DNA of 64,000 bases from Parahoeflea olei. Its GTDB lineage: Bacteria; Pseudomonadota; Alphaproteobacteria; Rhizobiales; Rhizobiaceae. How positions within the stretch are numbered: the first letter of the stretch is position 1; each line of letters begins with the position of its first letter. The DNA lies in assembly GCF_001703635.1 (NCBI RefSeq), contig NZ_LQZT01000034.1:160753-224752 (forward strand), read 5' to 3'. The translations under genes were made by a program, and so were the position numbers. Shown in pieces: positions 33,809 to 43,956 of the stretch. The notes beneath the pieces were generated by a model. It saw only the letters and a program-made list of their open reading frames with translations, was not told the DNA's origin and made no database searches.

Positions 33809-34068
33809 GGCGTTATTCCTCAGTGATTTGGGCCGAGCCCGATGTGAATAGCAAAGTCACCATGAGTTTGACAGCTTCATGGCGACCAGGCCGGCGCAGC
33901 CGGTGCATGCCGGTTGCCATGGCCCGCGATCCGCGGCGAAACGCGGGCGATCACCGGCCCTACACGAAATTGTGGTCGGGCAGACGCTTTGCCATTCGCC
34001 CCAATCGTATATTCTGCCTACGTGAGGCCATGCCCCTTAGGCCTCCCAAGCGAGGAGCCGAGACCGCC

Positions 34069-35016
34069 ATGCCCCCTTACCGCCCCGCCCGCATTGCCGG
34101 ATCCGAAATCACCCCCGAATCGAGCTATTTCGGCCGGCGCGATCTCTTGCGGCTTGGCGCCGCCGGCGCCGTCGCGCTCGCCACTCCGGGTCTCGCCCTG
34201 GCCGCCACCGACCTTGCGGCCAAACCGGGCGGTTACGGCACGGACGAGCAATTGACCCCGGAAGCCGATGTCACCGGCATCAACAATTTCTACGAGTTCG
34301 GCACCGGCAAATCCGATCCGGCCGAAAAATCGGGCGATTTCAAGCCCACGCCCTGGACCGTGAAAGTGGACGGGATGGTGGCCAAGCCCAAGACCTTCGA
34401 TCTCGACCAGTTGACCGCCCTCGGTCTCGAGGAACGGGTCTACCGCATGCGCTGCGTGGAAGCCTGGTCGATGGTGATCCCCTGGATCGGATTTCCGCTC
34501 GCCGCCCTGCTCGACCGGGTCGAGCCGCTCGGCAGCGCCAAATATGTGGCCTTCGAGACGGTGGTGCGGCCCGAGGAAATGCCCGGCCAGCGCGGCCTGT
34601 TCCAGCCCCTGCCATGGCCCTATGTCGAGGGGCTCAGGCTCGACGAGGCGCGGCATCCGCTCACACTCCTCGCCATGGGCCTCTATGGCAAGACGCTGCC
34701 CAACCAGAACGGCGCGCCGATCCGGCTGGTGACGCCTTGGAAATACGGCTTCAAGGGAATCAAGTCGATCGTCCGGATCTCGCTTACGGAAACCGAGCCG
34801 CCGTCGACCTGGAACAAGCTCGCACCGAGCGAGTACGGGTTCTACGCCAACGTCAATCCGGAGGTCGATCACCCGCGCTGGAGCCAGGCCACTGAAAACC
34901 GCATCGGCGGCGGCGGCTTTTTCGGCTCCAACGACCGGCCGACGCTGATGTTCAACGGCTATGGCGAGGAGGTGGCGAGCCTCTATGCGGGCATGGACCT
35001 GAAGGCGAATTTCTGA
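34069..35016 (+). CDS. msrP: Protein-methionine-sulfoxide reductase catalytic subunit MsrP
   Basis: Periplasmic molybdenum-cofactor enzyme (formerly YedY) that reduces methionine sulfoxide in periplasmic proteins, with electrons from MsrQ. The 315-residue precursor starts with a Tat signal: GRRDLLRLG (twin Arg at 23-24), hydrophobic run and AxA-type cleavage near ALAATD. The molybdenum ligand is C129 in [16 protein letters not shown] lies upstream of the ATG. MsrQ follows two bases after the stop. Confidence 0.95.
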   Translation: MPPYRPARIAGSEITPESSYFGRRDLLRLGAAGAVALATPGLALAATDLAAKPGGYGTDEQLTPEADVTGINNFYEFGTGKSDPAEKSGDFKPTPWTVKVDGMVAKPKTFDLDQLTALGLEERVYRMRCVEAWSMVIPWIGFPLAALLDRVEPLGSAKYVAFETVVRPEEMPGQRGLFQPLPWPYVEGLRLDEARHPLTLLAMGLYGKTLPNQNGAPIRLVTPWKYGFKGIKSIVRISLTETEPPSTWNKLAPSEYGFYANVNPEVDHPRWSQATENRIGGGGFFGSNDRPTLMFNGYGEEVASLYAGMDLKANF

Positions 35017-35018
35017 CC

Positions 35019-35648
35019 ATGGCGCTGCCCGCCCTGCCCCGGCGCTATCACGCCGCCTCGATCTGGCTCGTCTACGCGCTCGGGCTCGCGCCGGCCGCGT
35101 GGAGCTTCTATCTCGGCGCCACCGGCCAGCTCGGCGGCAACGCGGTCGAGAGCTTCGAGCATCTCCTGGGCGAATGGGCGCTCCGGTTCCTGATCCTGAC
35201 GCTGGCGATCTCGCCGATCAGGGATCTCTTCCGCATTAACTGGCTGCGCTACCGGCGCGCGCTCGGCCTGCTCGCCTTCTGGTATGTGCTGATGCATTTT
35301 TCCACCTATGTGGCGCTCGACAAGCGGTTTGCGCTTGGCGTGATCGCCGAGGACATCGTCAGGCGCTGGTTCATCACCATCGGCATGGGCGCTCTTGTCG
35401 CGTTGATCCCGCTCGCGCTCACCTCCAACGCCTGGTCGATCCGGAAGCTCGGCCCCACATGGACCCGGTTGCACCGGCTGATCTATCCGATCGCCGCGCT
35501 CGGCGCGCTGCATGCCTGCCTTTCGGTCAAGGTGATCGGGCCGGACCTGATGGTCTATGCCGCCCTGATCGCCCTGCTGATCGGATGGCGGCTGGTGCGC
35601 CCGCGCTACATGGAGCGCAAGCGCGCCATGCGGCTCGCGCGCGGCTAG
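35019..35648 (+). CDS. msrQ: Haem-binding membrane subunit MsrQ
   Basis: Inner-membrane cytochrome b-type protein (formerly YedZ), 209 residues with about six helices, that passes electrons from quinol to MsrP. Conserved His residues in FWYVLMHFSTYV, TRLHRLIYP and ALHACLSVKV are the likely haem ligands, and the AISPIRDLFRINWLRYRRALGLL segment is typical. Its last four bases overlap the end of the convergent DUF2809 gene, and the pair with msrP is complete. Confidence 0.95.
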   Translation: MALPALPRRYHAASIWLVYALGLAPAAWSFYLGATGQLGGNAVESFEHLLGEWALRFLILTLAISPIRDLFRINWLRYRRALGLLAFWYVLMHFSTYVALDKRFALGVIAEDIVRRWFITIGMGALVALIPLALTSNAWSIRKLGPTWTRLHRLIYPIAALGALHACLSVKVIGPDLMVYAALIALLIGWRLVRPRYMERKRAMRLARG

Positions 35649-36067
35649 GCGTCGCCTGGACGCCTTCGCGCGAGGATCCGCCATTCGGCCACAGCCGCAA
35701 GCAGGATGCCCGCGAGATAGGCGACGATGTTGAGCCAGGAGAAGATGCGGCCGAGCAGCAGCGCGCCGATGAGTTCGAGCCGAAACGCATCGAGCCACGG
35801 CGTGTGATAGAGCCGCGAAAACTCGACCAGCGCCGCGCATACCGCCGCGATCAGCGCCAGACGGACCAGGGAGAGGCCGGGCAGGACCATGGCGATGAGC
35901 CAGAACACCATCATGCCCCAGAGCATCGAGCCGCCATATTTGACCAGCCGGTAGGGCAGACCGATCTCGTAACCCAGGAGCCGCAACGCCAGCCCCAAGG
36001 CGATCACGCCCAGCGCGATCCCCAGCCGCCTGAGGACATCGCCCCGCCTTGCCTTGATTTCGTCCAT
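35645..36067 (-). CDS. DUF2809 family membrane protein
   Basis: Small membrane protein of 140 residues with four hydrophobic helices and the DUF2809 (YjgA-like/VanZ-related) features LGYEIGLPYRLVKYGGSMLWGMMVFW and the later PWLDAFRLELIGALLLG. It resembles VanZ-like proteins but its function is unknown. It is divergent from the DUF817 gene, and converges with msrQ by a four-base overlap. Confidence 0.8.
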   Translation of the reverse strand: MDEIKARRGDVLRRLGIALGVIALGLALRLLGYEIGLPYRLVKYGGSMLWGMMVFWLIAMVLPGLSLVRLALIAAVCAALVEFSRLYHTPWLDAFRLELIGALLLGRIFSWLNIVAYLAGILLAAVAEWRILARRRPGDA

Positions 36068-36207
36068 GATGTCTCAGTACTAGATCCCGCGGCCGGGCGG
36101 AATCCCCTGACGCCGACAAGTTGCTCTGAATCCTCGGATTTCGGGCAATGACCAGGCGCCCCGCTTCGGAGTCAGGGGGCTCCGGGAGCCAAAGAGCGAA
36201 ATGGAGA

Positions 36208-37092
36208 ATGACCGGCATGACAGCGACGAACACCCTGCTACAGCCGGGCCTGCTGCAACGGCTCGACACCTTGCTGATGGTGACCGCCCCTGCCCCGCAG
36301 CTGACCGGCATCCGGCGCTTCGCGGTCGAGTTCCTGATGTTCGGCATCAAGGAGGCGCGCGCCTGCCTGTTCGCCGGGCTGTTCTTCGTGTCAATCTTCG
36401 TCACCCCGCGCGACGGCCTCTGGGGCATCCCGCGCTATGACCTGCTGCTGCTGATCGCCATCGCCATCCAGGCCTGGATGCTGTGGACGAAGCTTGAGAC
36501 GACGGATGAGTTCAAGGCGATCTGCCTGTTCCATGTGGTCGGCTTCGCGCTCGAGGTGTTCAAGACCTCCGGCACCATCCAGTCCTGGTCCTATCCCGAT
36601 TTCGCCTATACCAAGCTCTTCGGCGTGCCGCTGTTTTCAGGCTTCATGTATGCGGCCGTCGGCAGCTACATCATCCAGGCCTGGCGGATCCTCGATGTCC
36701 GCATCGAGCATCACCCGCCCTACTGGATGGCGACGCTGGTGGCGCTGGCGATCTACGCCAACTTCTTCACCCATCATTATATCGGCGACTATCGCTGGTA
36801 TATCGCGGCCCTGGCGATCGGGCTCTATGCGCGGGCGACCGTGATCTACCGGCCGTTCGACCGCGACCGGAAAATGCCGATGATCCTGTCCTTCATCCTG
36901 ATCGGCTTCTTCATCTGGCTCGCCGAAAACATCTCCACCTTCTTCGCGGTCTGGCACTATCCGAACCAGATCGGCGCGTGGTCGACGGTACACCTGGGCA
37001 AATGGAGTTCGTGGACGCTTCTGGTGATCATGACGTTTACCATCGTCGCCTCGCTCAAGCATATCCGCGACACCATCTACATCCCCAAATGA
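36208..37092 (+). CDS. DUF817 family membrane protein
   Basis: Membrane protein of 294 residues with about nine hydrophobic helices and the DUF817 signature: FKTSGTIQSWSYPDFAYTK, SGFMYAAVGSYIIQAWR, FTHHYIGDYRWY and GAWSTVHLGKWSSW. The conserved His, Tyr and Asp residues in these segments suggest an enzyme or carrier in the membrane, but no function is known. ATG at 36208 is used; ATG at 36217 is also possible and has GGAG ten bases upstream. It ends before a bidirectional terminator shared with rplQ. Confidence 0.83.
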   Translation: MTGMTATNTLLQPGLLQRLDTLLMVTAPAPQLTGIRRFAVEFLMFGIKEARACLFAGLFFVSIFVTPRDGLWGIPRYDLLLLIAIAIQAWMLWTKLETTDEFKAICLFHVVGFALEVFKTSGTIQSWSYPDFAYTKLFGVPLFSGFMYAAVGSYIIQAWRILDVRIEHHPPYWMATLVALAIYANFFTHHYIGDYRWYIAALAIGLYARATVIYRPFDRDRKMPMILSFILIGFFIWLAENISTFFAVWHYPNQIGAWSTVHLGKWSSWTLLVIMTFTIVASLKHIRDTIYIPK

Positions 37093-37158
37093 CGGGCCGC
37101 GGCTGAGCTGACGGGGCGGAACGGTTTCGGCTCAGCCCCCGCCACTGCCGCGGACACG

Positions 37159-37192
37159 AAAAAGGCCGGACGCGCGAAGCATCCGGCCTTTT
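37159..37192. terminator. Bidirectional terminator between DUF817 gene and rplQ
   Basis: GGCCGGA (37164-37170) pairs with TCCGGCC (37182-37188). The stem is preceded by A residues (37159-37163) and followed by TTTT, so it works for the leftward rplQ operon and the rightward DUF817 gene. Confidence 0.88.
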
Positions 37193-37220
37193 GAGTGTCG
37201 CCCCTTGCGGGATGAAGCGC

Positions 37221-37649
37221 TTACGCGGCTTCGTCTTCCATCGCAGCTTCGGCGGCCACGCGGGCACGATCCTTGGCGCCCTTGGCGTCGACGTCACGGT
37301 CGACGAACTCGACAACGGCCATCGGCGCGTTGTCGCCGGTGCGGAAGCCGGCCTTCATGATGCGGATATAGCCGCCGTTGCGGGTGGCATACCGGGTCGC
37401 GATGGCGTCGAACAGCTTGCGCACGGCGTCATTGTCGCGGATCTGCGAGATCGCCTGACGGCGGGCGTGCAGGTCGCCGCGCTTGCCGAGGGTCACGAGC
37501 TTTTCAACGATCGGACGGATTTCCTTTGCCTTCGGCAGGGTGGTCACGATCTGCTCATGTTCGATGAGCGAAGCCGCCATGTTGGCGAACATCGCCTTGC
37601 GGTGGCTCGAGGTGCGATTCAGCTTGCGGCCTGAATTTCCGTGGCGCAT
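37221..37649 (-). CDS. rplQ: Ribosomal protein bL17
   Basis: Large-subunit protein of 142 residues starting [20 protein letters not shown] and carrying the family motif [19 protein letters not shown]. The C-terminal tail is longer than in E. coli (127 residues) and rich in Ala and Glu, as is common in alphaproteobacteria. It is the last gene of the rpsM-rpsK-rpoA-rplQ group, 105 bases after rpoA, and is followed by a terminator. Confidence 0.98.
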   Translation of the reverse strand: MRHGNSGRKLNRTSSHRKAMFANMAASLIEHEQIVTTLPKAKEIRPIVEKLVTLGKRGDLHARRQAISQIRDNDAVRKLFDAIATRYATRNGGYIRIMKAGFRTGDNAPMAVVEFVDRDVDAKGAKDRARVAAEAAMEDEAA

Positions 37650-37754
37650 GGCCTGTCTCCTTCACATGCAGGCACGGCCTGCCGTTTGAACATTTTTCTG
37701 TTTCAACGCAATTCCGGACGGAAAACCGGATCCCACTTTTCCTGGAATTGCGGC

Positions 37755-38765
37755 TTAATACTGGTCTTCGTAACGCTTGGCGAGATCTTCGATGTTTTCC
37801 GGCGGCCAGGACGGAACTTCCATCCCGAGATGCAGGCCCATGGAAGCGAGAACTTCCTTGATCTCGTTGAGCGACTTGCGACCGAAGTTCGGAGTCCGAA
37901 GCATCTCTGCTTCGGTCTTCTGGATAAGGTCGCCGATATAGACGATGTTGTCGTTCTTGAGGCAGTTGGCCGAACGCACCGACAGCTCGAGTTCGTCGAC
38001 CTTCTTGAGAAGCGACGGGTTGAACGCGAGTTCGGCAACGGTCTCCTCGTGGACTTCCTTCTGCGGCTCGTCGAAATTGACGAAGACGCCAAGCTGGTCC
38101 TGCAGGATGCGCGCCGCATAGGCCACGGCATCCTCGCCGCTCACCGACCCATCGGTTTCGATGTTCAGCGTCAGCTTGTCATAGTCGAGAACCTGGCCCT
38201 CGCGGGTGTTTTCGACCTTGTAGGAGCACTTCTTGACCGGCGAATAGAGGCTGTCGACCGGGATCAGGCCGATCGGCGCATCTTCGGCGCGGTTGCGGTC
38301 TGCCGGCACATAGCCCTTGCCGTTGTTGACGGTGAATTCCATGCGGATTTCAGCGCCTTCGTCGAGCGTGCAGAGCGGGTGCTCGGGATTGAGGATCTCG
38401 ATGTCGCCCACGGTCTGGATGTCGCCGGCGCGGACAACGCCCGGGCCCTGCTTGCGCACGACCATGCGCTTCGGCTCGTCGCCTTCCATCCGGATGGCGA
38501 TTTCCTTGATGTTGAGAATGATGTCGGTGACATCTTCGCGCACGCCGGGAATGGAGGAAAACTCGTGCAGAACGCCGTCGATCTGCACCGCCGTGACAGC
38601 GGCGCCGCGCAGCGAGGACAAGAGCACGCGACGCAGGGCATTGCCCAGCGTCAGGCCGAAACCACGCTCAAGCGGTTCAGCAACCACCGTGGCCTTGGTG
38701 CGGCCGGTGGTATTGAACTCAACCTTGCTGGGTTTGATCAATTCCTGCCAGTTCTTCTGAATCAT
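37755..38765 (-). CDS. rpoA: RNA polymerase alpha subunit
   Basis: Alpha subunit of 336 residues that dimerises to start assembly of RNA polymerase. The N-terminal domain has the [18 protein letters not shown] helix that makes the dimer interface, and the C-terminal domain (about 260-325, [18 protein letters not shown]) contacts UP elements and activators, such as Fnr at class I promoters. It lies between rpsK and rplQ in the classical alpha operon order, but rpsD is absent here, as is usual in alphaproteobacteria. Confidence 0.99.
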   Translation of the reverse strand: MIQKNWQELIKPSKVEFNTTGRTKATVVAEPLERGFGLTLGNALRRVLLSSLRGAAVTAVQIDGVLHEFSSIPGVREDVTDIILNIKEIAIRMEGDEPKRMVVRKQGPGVVRAGDIQTVGDIEILNPEHPLCTLDEGAEIRMEFTVNNGKGYVPADRNRAEDAPIGLIPVDSLYSPVKKCSYKVENTREGQVLDYDKLTLNIETDGSVSGEDAVAYAARILQDQLGVFVNFDEPQKEVHEETVAELAFNPSLLKKVDELELSVRSANCLKNDNIVYIGDLIQKTEAEMLRTPNFGRKSLNEIKEVLASMGLHLGMEVPSWPPENIEDLAKRYEDQY

Positions 38766-38867
38766 GTGTGTTGCCTTCCTGTTGCCGCACTATCCAATCG
38801 TGCGGCCAAGTGAGAAGAAGATCGGACGGGCGCAGGTGACCCTGGCCCGTCGAACATCGAGTTCGTC

Positions 38868-39257
38868 TCAGACGCGGCGCTTCTTGCGCGGGCGGCAGCC
38901 ATTGTGCGGGATCGGCGTCACATCACGGATCGAAGTGATCGTAAAACCAGCGGCCTGAAGGGCGCGCAGGGCCGACTCACGGCCCGAACCGGGACCGCAG
39001 ACTTCGACTTCCAGCGACTTCATGCCGTGTTCCTGGGCCTTCTTCGCAGCGTCTTCGGCAGCCATCTGGGCGGCGAACGGCGTCGACTTGCGCGAGCCCT
39101 TGAAGCCCTTCGAGCCGGCGGACGACCACGAAATCGCGTTGCCCTGGGCATCGGTGATCGTGATCATCGTGTTGTTGAAGCTGGAATTGACGTGGGCGAC
39201 GCCCGACGAGATGTTCTTGCGTTCGCGACGTTTGACGCGTGCGGCTTCCTTGGCCAT
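38868..39257 (-). CDS. rpsK: Ribosomal protein uS11
   Basis: Small-subunit protein of 129 residues, starting [15 protein letters not shown]. The core with [13 protein letters not shown] and the C-terminal [10 protein letters not shown] are conserved. It binds 16S rRNA on the platform. The frame remains open upstream to 39329, but MAKEAARV is the family start and gives the expected length. It lies 102 bases before rpoA. Confidence 0.98.
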   Translation of the reverse strand: MAKEAARVKRRERKNISSGVAHVNSSFNNTMITITDAQGNAISWSSAGSKGFKGSRKSTPFAAQMAAEDAAKKAQEHGMKSLEVEVCGPGSGRESALRALQAAGFTITSIRDVTPIPHNGCRPRKKRRV

Positions 39258-39399
39258 GTTCTTTCCTTTCGAGATATCAGCACCGCCGTAACACCAGCGG
39301 CTCCACCGGGATGCTCCCGGCCGGCGCACACTCCGCGAAGGCCGCGGTTACATGAACCGCAGGCCCGTGGCTCGTACGCCGGTCAGGCGAACCCCTTGA

Positions 39400-39768
39400 T
39401 TACTTCTTCTTGCCGGCGATTGCCTTGGCGGGACCCTTGCGGGTGCGAGCATTGGTGTGGGTCCGCTGACCACGCACCGGCAGGCCGCGACGATGGCGCA
39501 GGCCGCGGTAGCAGCCAAGGTCCATCAGACGCTTGATATTCATCGAATTCTCGCGGCGCAGGTCACCTTCAACCTGATAGTCGCGATCGATGGTTTCGCG
39601 GATCTGCAGCACTTCGGCGTCCGAAAGCTGGTTGACGCGACGATCGAGCGGAATACCGACCTTCTCGACGATCTCGGCGGCGAACTTGCGGCCGATGCCG
39701 TGAATGTAGGTCAGCGCGATGATGACGCGCTTGTTGGTCGGGATGTTAACGCCTGCTATGCGGGCCAT
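39400..39768 (-). CDS. rpsM: Ribosomal protein uS13
   Basis: Small-subunit head protein of 122 residues, beginning [14 protein letters not shown] and ending in the basic [11 protein letters not shown] tail that reaches the P-site tRNA. The [22 protein letters not shown] motif is conserved. MARIAGV is preferred to an ATG four codons upstream. It heads the rpsM-rpsK-rpoA-rplQ group, with a strong promoter candidate 235-264 bases upstream. Confidence 0.98.
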   Translation of the reverse strand: MARIAGVNIPTNKRVIIALTYIHGIGRKFAAEIVEKVGIPLDRRVNQLSDAEVLQIRETIDRDYQVEGDLRRENSMNIKRLMDLGCYRGLRHRRGLPVRGQRTHTNARTRKGPAKAIAGKKK

Positions 39769-40118
39769 GTGCTTCTCCATGTGGGCCGGGACAGACCTGG
39801 TCTGGCCGGCGGGTTATCGTTGACCCGCGTCCGGTGGAGGCCGGCCCTTGCGGGGTAGTCCATCTTGCGATTGCCGCACCGGCCCGAAAGCCGAACGGCA
39901 AAAGCTCCGTCGTCCAACGCGGCATGCATAAAAGCGACCAGAGACGATCCCTCAAGCCTTCGAGGAATCGCACCGATCGCCTGCATGTCGCGAGTTGAGC
40001 GGTTCATAGCGGAAGCGGCAGGCTTTCGTCAACCTCCCGCGCCCGTTTTTCGCGGCATTGGCGAAGATCGTCCGCCCCTCCCCCGAAAGTGAGGTCCGGC
40101 AAGTCTCCGCCACACCCA
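39769..40118. other. Intergenic region between adk and rpsM
   Basis: This 350-base gap in the ribosomal cluster contains the promoter candidate at 40003-40032 and so a leader of about 230 bases before rpsM. Such a leader could hold an autoregulatory site for a ribosomal protein (uS4 regulates this operon in E. coli, but its mechanism is not recognisable here). I see no gene. Confidence 0.5.
40003..40032 (-). promoter_or_regulatory. Putative sigma-70 promoter of rpsM-rpsK-rpoA-rplQ
   Basis: Leftward, TTGACG (40032-40027) is followed after 18 bases by TATGAA (40008-40003). Both elements are good for a housekeeping alphaproteobacterial promoter. Placing it here would let the alpha-operon genes be transcribed separately from the long upstream cluster. 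Confidence 0.6.
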
Positions 40119-40703
40119 TCAGAGCGAGGCCAGCACGGCCTCGATCTCTCCAGTCACCTCGTCGATCGAGCCCATGCCGTCGACGGTGCGCAGCGCGCCC
40201 TTGGCATAATAGTAGCCGGTCAGCGGCGCGGTCTTCTTGTAGTATTCGCGCAGCCGCTCTTCGAACACCTGGGCATTGTCGTCCTTGCGCACCGGCTGTC
40301 CGGCAGCGGCGGCCTCTTCGGCGCGCTTGATGATGCGGCCGACCAGAGCCTTGTCGTCGACGACCAGCTCGATCACGGTATCGAGCTTCAGCCCCTTGGC
40401 CGACAGCATGGCCTCGACGGCGTCGGCCTGCTGCAGCGTGCGCGGATAGCCATCGAGGATGAAGCCGTTGGCGCAATCGGGCTCGTCGACCCGTTCGGAG
40501 ACGATGGCGTTGACGATGTCGTCGGACACGAGTTCGCCCGCATCCATCACCGCCTTGGCGCGCTTGCCCACTTCGGTCTGCGCAGCCACTGCGGCGCGCA
40601 GCATGTCTCCGGTGGAGAGCTGCGGAATGCCGTGTTTTTCGACCAGACGCTGGGCCTGGGTGCCCTTGCCCGCGCCGGGCGGTCCCAACAGGATAAGTCT
40701 CAT
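40119..40703 (-). CDS. adk: Adenylate kinase
   Basis: Converts ATP and AMP to two ADP. The 194-residue protein has the P-loop [10 protein letters not shown] at 7-16, the AMP-binding [10 protein letters not shown] segment and the [11 protein letters not shown] motif. It lacks the four zinc cysteines of the long LID and is the short-LID form usual in alphaproteobacteria. Its ATG overlaps the secY stop (ATGA), the arrangement common in Hyphomicrobiales, so secY and adk are expressed together. Confidence 0.97.
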   Translation of the reverse strand: MRLILLGPPGAGKGTQAQRLVEKHGIPQLSTGDMLRAAVAAQTEVGKRAKAVMDAGELVSDDIVNAIVSERVDEPDCANGFILDGYPRTLQQADAVEAMLSAKGLKLDTVIELVVDDKALVGRIIKRAEEAAAAGQPVRKDDNAQVFEERLREYYKKTAPLTGYYYAKGALRTVDGMGSIDEVTGEIEAVLASL

Positions 40704-42040
40704 CGTCCCTTCTTGCCTCCCCGAAGTTTGGACTTCTTGATCAGCCCCTCATATTGCTGGGCGATCAGATGCCCCTGAATCTGCGCAACCGTATCCAGCG
40801 TCACCGACACGACGATCAGAAGCGATGTTCCACCCAGATAGAACGGAACCCCGGTCTGCGCGATTAGAAATTCGGGCAAGAGACAGACGAAGATCAGATA
40901 CAAGGCGCCGATCACGGTGATGCGCGTGAGCACATAATCGATGTATTCGGCCGTACGCTCGCCGGGGCGGAATCCGGGAATGAACCCGCCATGGCGCTTG
41001 AGGTTGTCGGCGGTGTCCTTCGGGTTGAACACGATCGCCGTATAGAAGAAGGCGAAGAAGCCGATCATGGCCGCATAGAGCAGCATATAGGCCGGCTGGC
41101 CGTGGCCAAGCGACGCCAGCAGCGAGGACGCCCAGGACGGCAGGTTGCCGGTGTTGGCGAAGCCCGCGATCGTGGCCGGCAGCAGCAGCAGCGACGAGGC
41201 GAAGATCGGCGGGATCACGCCGGCGGTATTGAGCTTAAGCGGCAGATGCGAGGTGTCGCCCTGGAACATGCGCGAGCCGACCTGGCGCTTCGGATACTGG
41301 ATCAGCAATTGCCGCTGCGCGCGCTCGATGAAGACGATGAAGGCGATCACGGCGATGGCGACCACGATCACGGCGATGATCAGGCCGGTCGACAGCGCAC
41401 CGGTGCGGCCGAGTTCGAGGGTGCCGGCGACAGCCGTCGGCAGGGCTGCGACGATGCCCGCGAAGATGATCAGCGAAATGCCGTTGCCGATGCCGCGCGC
41501 GGTGATCTGCTCGCCGAGCCACATCAGGAACATGGTGCCGCCGACCAGCGTGATCACGGTGGCGATGCGGAAGAACCAGCCCGGATCGGTGACGATGCCG
41601 CTGCCCGATTCGAGGCCGACGGCGATGCCATAGGCCTGGACGGTGCCGAGCAGCACTGTGCCGTAGCGCGTGTACTGGTTGATGATCTTGCGGCCCTGCT
41701 CGCCCTCTTTCTTGAGCTGCTCGAGCGTGGGCACGACCGAGGTCATCAGCTGGATGATGATCGAGGCGGAGATGTAGGGCATGATGCCGAGCGCGAAAAT
41801 CGCCATGCGCCCCACGGCGCCGCCGGCAAACATGTTGAACAGGCCGAGAATGCCGCCGGACTGGCTCTGGAAGGCTTGCGCGAAGGCGTCGGGATTGATG
41901 CCGGGAAGCGGAATATAGGTGCCGAGACGGTAGACGAGCAGAGCGCCAAGCGTGAACCAGATCCGCTTCTTGAGATCATGGGCCTTGGCGAAGGCGCCGA
42001 AATTCAGGTTGGAAGCAAGTTGTTCGGCTGCAGATGCCAT
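40700..42040 (-). CDS. secY: Protein translocase subunit SecY
   Basis: Central channel of the SecYEG translocon. The 446-residue protein has ten membrane helices, the opening [19 protein letters not shown] in helix 1, and the plug region near residues 60-70. The cytoplasmic loop with the GQNGS-like [17 protein letters not shown] type conserved segment is present near the C terminus. The start MASAAEQL is chosen; the frame opens up to 42085 without a better start. A 197-base gap with a terminator-like hairpin separates it from rplO. Confidence 0.97.
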   Translation of the reverse strand: MASAAEQLASNLNFGAFAKAHDLKKRIWFTLGALLVYRLGTYIPLPGINPDAFAQAFQSQSGGILGLFNMFAGGAVGRMAIFALGIMPYISASIIIQLMTSVVPTLEQLKKEGEQGRKIINQYTRYGTVLLGTVQAYGIAVGLESGSGIVTDPGWFFRIATVITLVGGTMFLMWLGEQITARGIGNGISLIIFAGIVAALPTAVAGTLELGRTGALSTGLIIAVIVVAIAVIAFIVFIERAQRQLLIQYPKRQVGSRMFQGDTSHLPLKLNTAGVIPPIFASSLLLLPATIAGFANTGNLPSWASSLLASLGHGQPAYMLLYAAMIGFFAFFYTAIVFNPKDTADNLKRHGGFIPGFRPGERTAEYIDYVLTRITVIGALYLIFVCLLPEFLIAQTGVPFYLGGTSLLIVVSVTLDTVAQIQGHLIAQQYEGLIKKSKLRGGKKGR

Positions 42041-42197
42041 TGCGTTCTCCGCGCAGCCCACCCGGCGCGTGATGAACCCAATCATCTCCGGAGGGTCTGA
42101 GTTGGTTTCACCGGGCGGTGCGGCCTGGCGAAATCAAAAGCCCGGCCCCTGCCCTCTCCGTCGCGGCCCAGCGCAACGGCAGATCCCATATGGGACG

Positions 42198-42227
42198 AAA
42201 ACCGCCCGATGTGAAGCACCGGGCGGT
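42198..42227 (-). terminator. Terminator-like hairpin between rplO and secY
   Basis: Leftward, ACCGCCCG (42227-42220) pairs with CGGGCGGT (42208-42201) around an 11-base loop, followed by TTTTCGTC. The T run is short, so it may be an attenuator rather than a full stop. A perfect 12-base palindrome TCCCATATGGGA (42184-42195) lies next to it. Confidence 0.6.
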
Positions 42228-42237
42228 CAGATTCTTG

Positions 42238-42720
42238 TTACTTTTCCTCAGCCGCGGCTGCCGGGGCGAGCAGCTTCACGGACCCGCCGGCCTTCTCCAC
42301 CTTTTCGATGGCAGAGCGCGATGCGCCGGCCACTTCGAGGCTGAGCTTGGCCTTCACGTCGCCGTCGGCGAGAACGCGGACACCGTCCTTGAGGCGGCGG
42401 ATCACGCCTGCGCCCTTGAGGGCTGCAGCGTCGATCGCCTTCTTGCCGTCAAGCTTGCCGGCGTCGATGGCGGCCTGGATGCGGCCGACCGACACGACGT
42501 TGAAGTCGGACGAGAAGATGTTGTTGAAGCCGCGCTTCGGAAGGCGCCGGTAGATCGGCATCTGGCCGCCTTCGAAGCCGTTGATGGCGACGCCCGAACG
42601 CGACTTCTGACCCTTGACGCCGCGGCCGCCGGTCTTGCCGGAGCCCGAACCGATGCCGCGGCCAACCCGCTTGCGGTTCTTGGTAGCGCCTTCGTTGTCG
42701 GTGATCTCATTGAGTTTCAT
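42238..42720 (-). CDS. rplO: Ribosomal protein uL15
   Basis: Large-subunit protein of 160 residues with the opening [22 protein letters not shown] and the central [12 protein letters not shown] motif. The C terminus is Ala-rich. In the usual spc order it is followed by secY, but here a 197-base gap with a hairpin intervenes. Confidence 0.98.
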   Translation of the reverse strand: MKLNEITDNEGATKNRKRVGRGIGSGSGKTGGRGVKGQKSRSGVAINGFEGGQMPIYRRLPKRGFNNIFSSDFNVVSVGRIQAAIDAGKLDGKKAIDAAALKGAGVIRRLKDGVRVLADGDVKAKLSLEVAGASRSAIEKVEKAGGSVKLLAPAAAAEEK

Positions 42721-42736
42721 GACAGTTCACTCCCAC

Positions 42737-42937
42737 TCACTTCTCGTCGACGACGCGGACGAGGTGGCTGACCGAACGGATCATGCCACGGACGGCCGGG
42801 GTGTCTTCGAGGGTCCGGACGCGGTGCATCTTGTTGAGGCCCAAGCCGATCAGCGTCTGGCGCTGCACGTTCGGGCGGCGAATCGGGCTGCCGATCTGTT
42901 CGACGGTGACCGTCTTGCCCTTCTTGTTGTCAGCCAT
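42737..42937 (-). CDS. rpmD: Ribosomal protein uL30
   Basis: Large-subunit protein of 66 residues with the typical [11 protein letters not shown] start and the [21 protein letters not shown] core. It follows rpsE by 38 bases and precedes rplO by 16 bases, the standard spc order. Confidence 0.97.
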   Translation of the reverse strand: MADNKKGKTVTVEQIGSPIRRPNVQRQTLIGLGLNKMHRVRTLEDTPAVRGMIRSVSHLVRVVDEK

Positions 42938-42975
42938 GGTCTTGGCTCCCTAATACGATAAAGGCGGAGGCCCGA

Positions 42976-43536
42976 TTACTCTTCGGCGCCCGCGGAAACT
43001 CCGCGGCGTTCCTGGAGCGTGGAATACTTGATGCCGCGCTGGGACGCGATGTCCTTGGGGTGCATCTGGTTCTTGAGCGCATCAAAGGTGGCGCGGACCA
43101 TGTTGTAGGGGTTGGACGACCCCGTCGACTTGGCCACGACGTCCTGCATGCCGAGCGTCTCGAAGACGGCGCGCATCGGACCGCCGGCGATGATGCCGGT
43201 ACCGGGCTTGGCAGCGCGCAGAAGCACCTTGCCGGCGCCGTGACGGCCATGCACGTCGTGGTGCAGGGTCCGGCCGGAGCGCAGCGGCACGAAGATCAGG
43301 TCGCGCTTGGCCGATTCAGTGGCCTTGCGGATGGCTTCCGGCACTTCGCGTGCCTTGCCGTGACCGAAGCCCACGCGGCCCTTCTGGTCGCCGACAACCA
43401 CGAGGGCTGCGAAACCGAAGCGACGGCCGCCCTTGACGACCTTGGCAACGCGGTTGATGTGTACGAGCTTGTCGACGAATTCGCTGTCGCGCTCTTCGTC
43501 CTTACCGCGGTTGTCGCGGCGACCTTCCTTGGCCAT
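42976..43536 (-). CDS. rpsE: Ribosomal protein uS5
   Basis: Small-subunit protein of 186 residues with an N-terminal double-stranded-RNA-like domain ([17 protein letters not shown]) and the C-terminal domain with [15 protein letters not shown]-type residues. It helps translational accuracy and mRNA unwinding at the entry site. The charged N-terminal extension is longer than in E. coli (167 residues). Confidence 0.98.
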   Translation of the reverse strand: MAKEGRRDNRGKDEERDSEFVDKLVHINRVAKVVKGGRRFGFAALVVVGDQKGRVGFGHGKAREVPEAIRKATESAKRDLIFVPLRSGRTLHHDVHGRHGAGKVLLRAAKPGTGIIAGGPMRAVFETLGMQDVVAKSTGSSNPYNMVRATFDALKNQMHPKDIASQRGIKYSTLQERRGVSAGAEE

Positions 43537-43581
43537 TGTCCTGTTCCTTGTTCTTTTCCGGAATCAATCGGCGGGTTTGAC

Positions 43582-43944
43582 TTAGAAGCTCAGGCCGCCT
43601 TCGCGGGCAGCTTCGGCGAGGGCCTTGATGCGGCCGTGATAGATGAAAGCGCCACGGTCGAAGACCACTTCCGTGATCCCGGCCTTGACGGCGCGTTCTG
43701 CAACGAGCTTGCCCACCGCCGCGGCAGCGGCGATATCGGCACCCGTCTTGAGCTCGGCGCGAAGGCCGGCGTCAAGCGTGGATGCAGCGGCGAGCGTGCG
43801 GCCAGCTGCGTCGTCGATGACCTGAACATAGATGTTCTTCGACGAGCGATGAACCGACAGGCGCGGACGGCCATTGGCCACCGCTTTGAGCTGGCGGCGG
43901 ACCCGGGCGGACCGACGCGTAAGGGATTGTTTCCTGCTAGCCAT
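43582..43944 (-). CDS. rplR: Ribosomal protein uL18
   Basis: Large-subunit 5S rRNA-binding protein of 120 residues, starting [19 protein letters not shown] and ending with the family's [25 protein letters not shown]. It lies between rplF and rpsE in the standard order. Confidence 0.98.
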   Translation of the reverse strand: MASRKQSLTRRSARVRRQLKAVANGRPRLSVHRSSKNIYVQVIDDAAGRTLAAASTLDAGLRAELKTGADIAAAAAVGKLVAERAVKAGITEVVFDRGAFIYHGRIKALAEAAREGGLSF

Positions 43945-43956
43945 TTCGCGTCTTCC

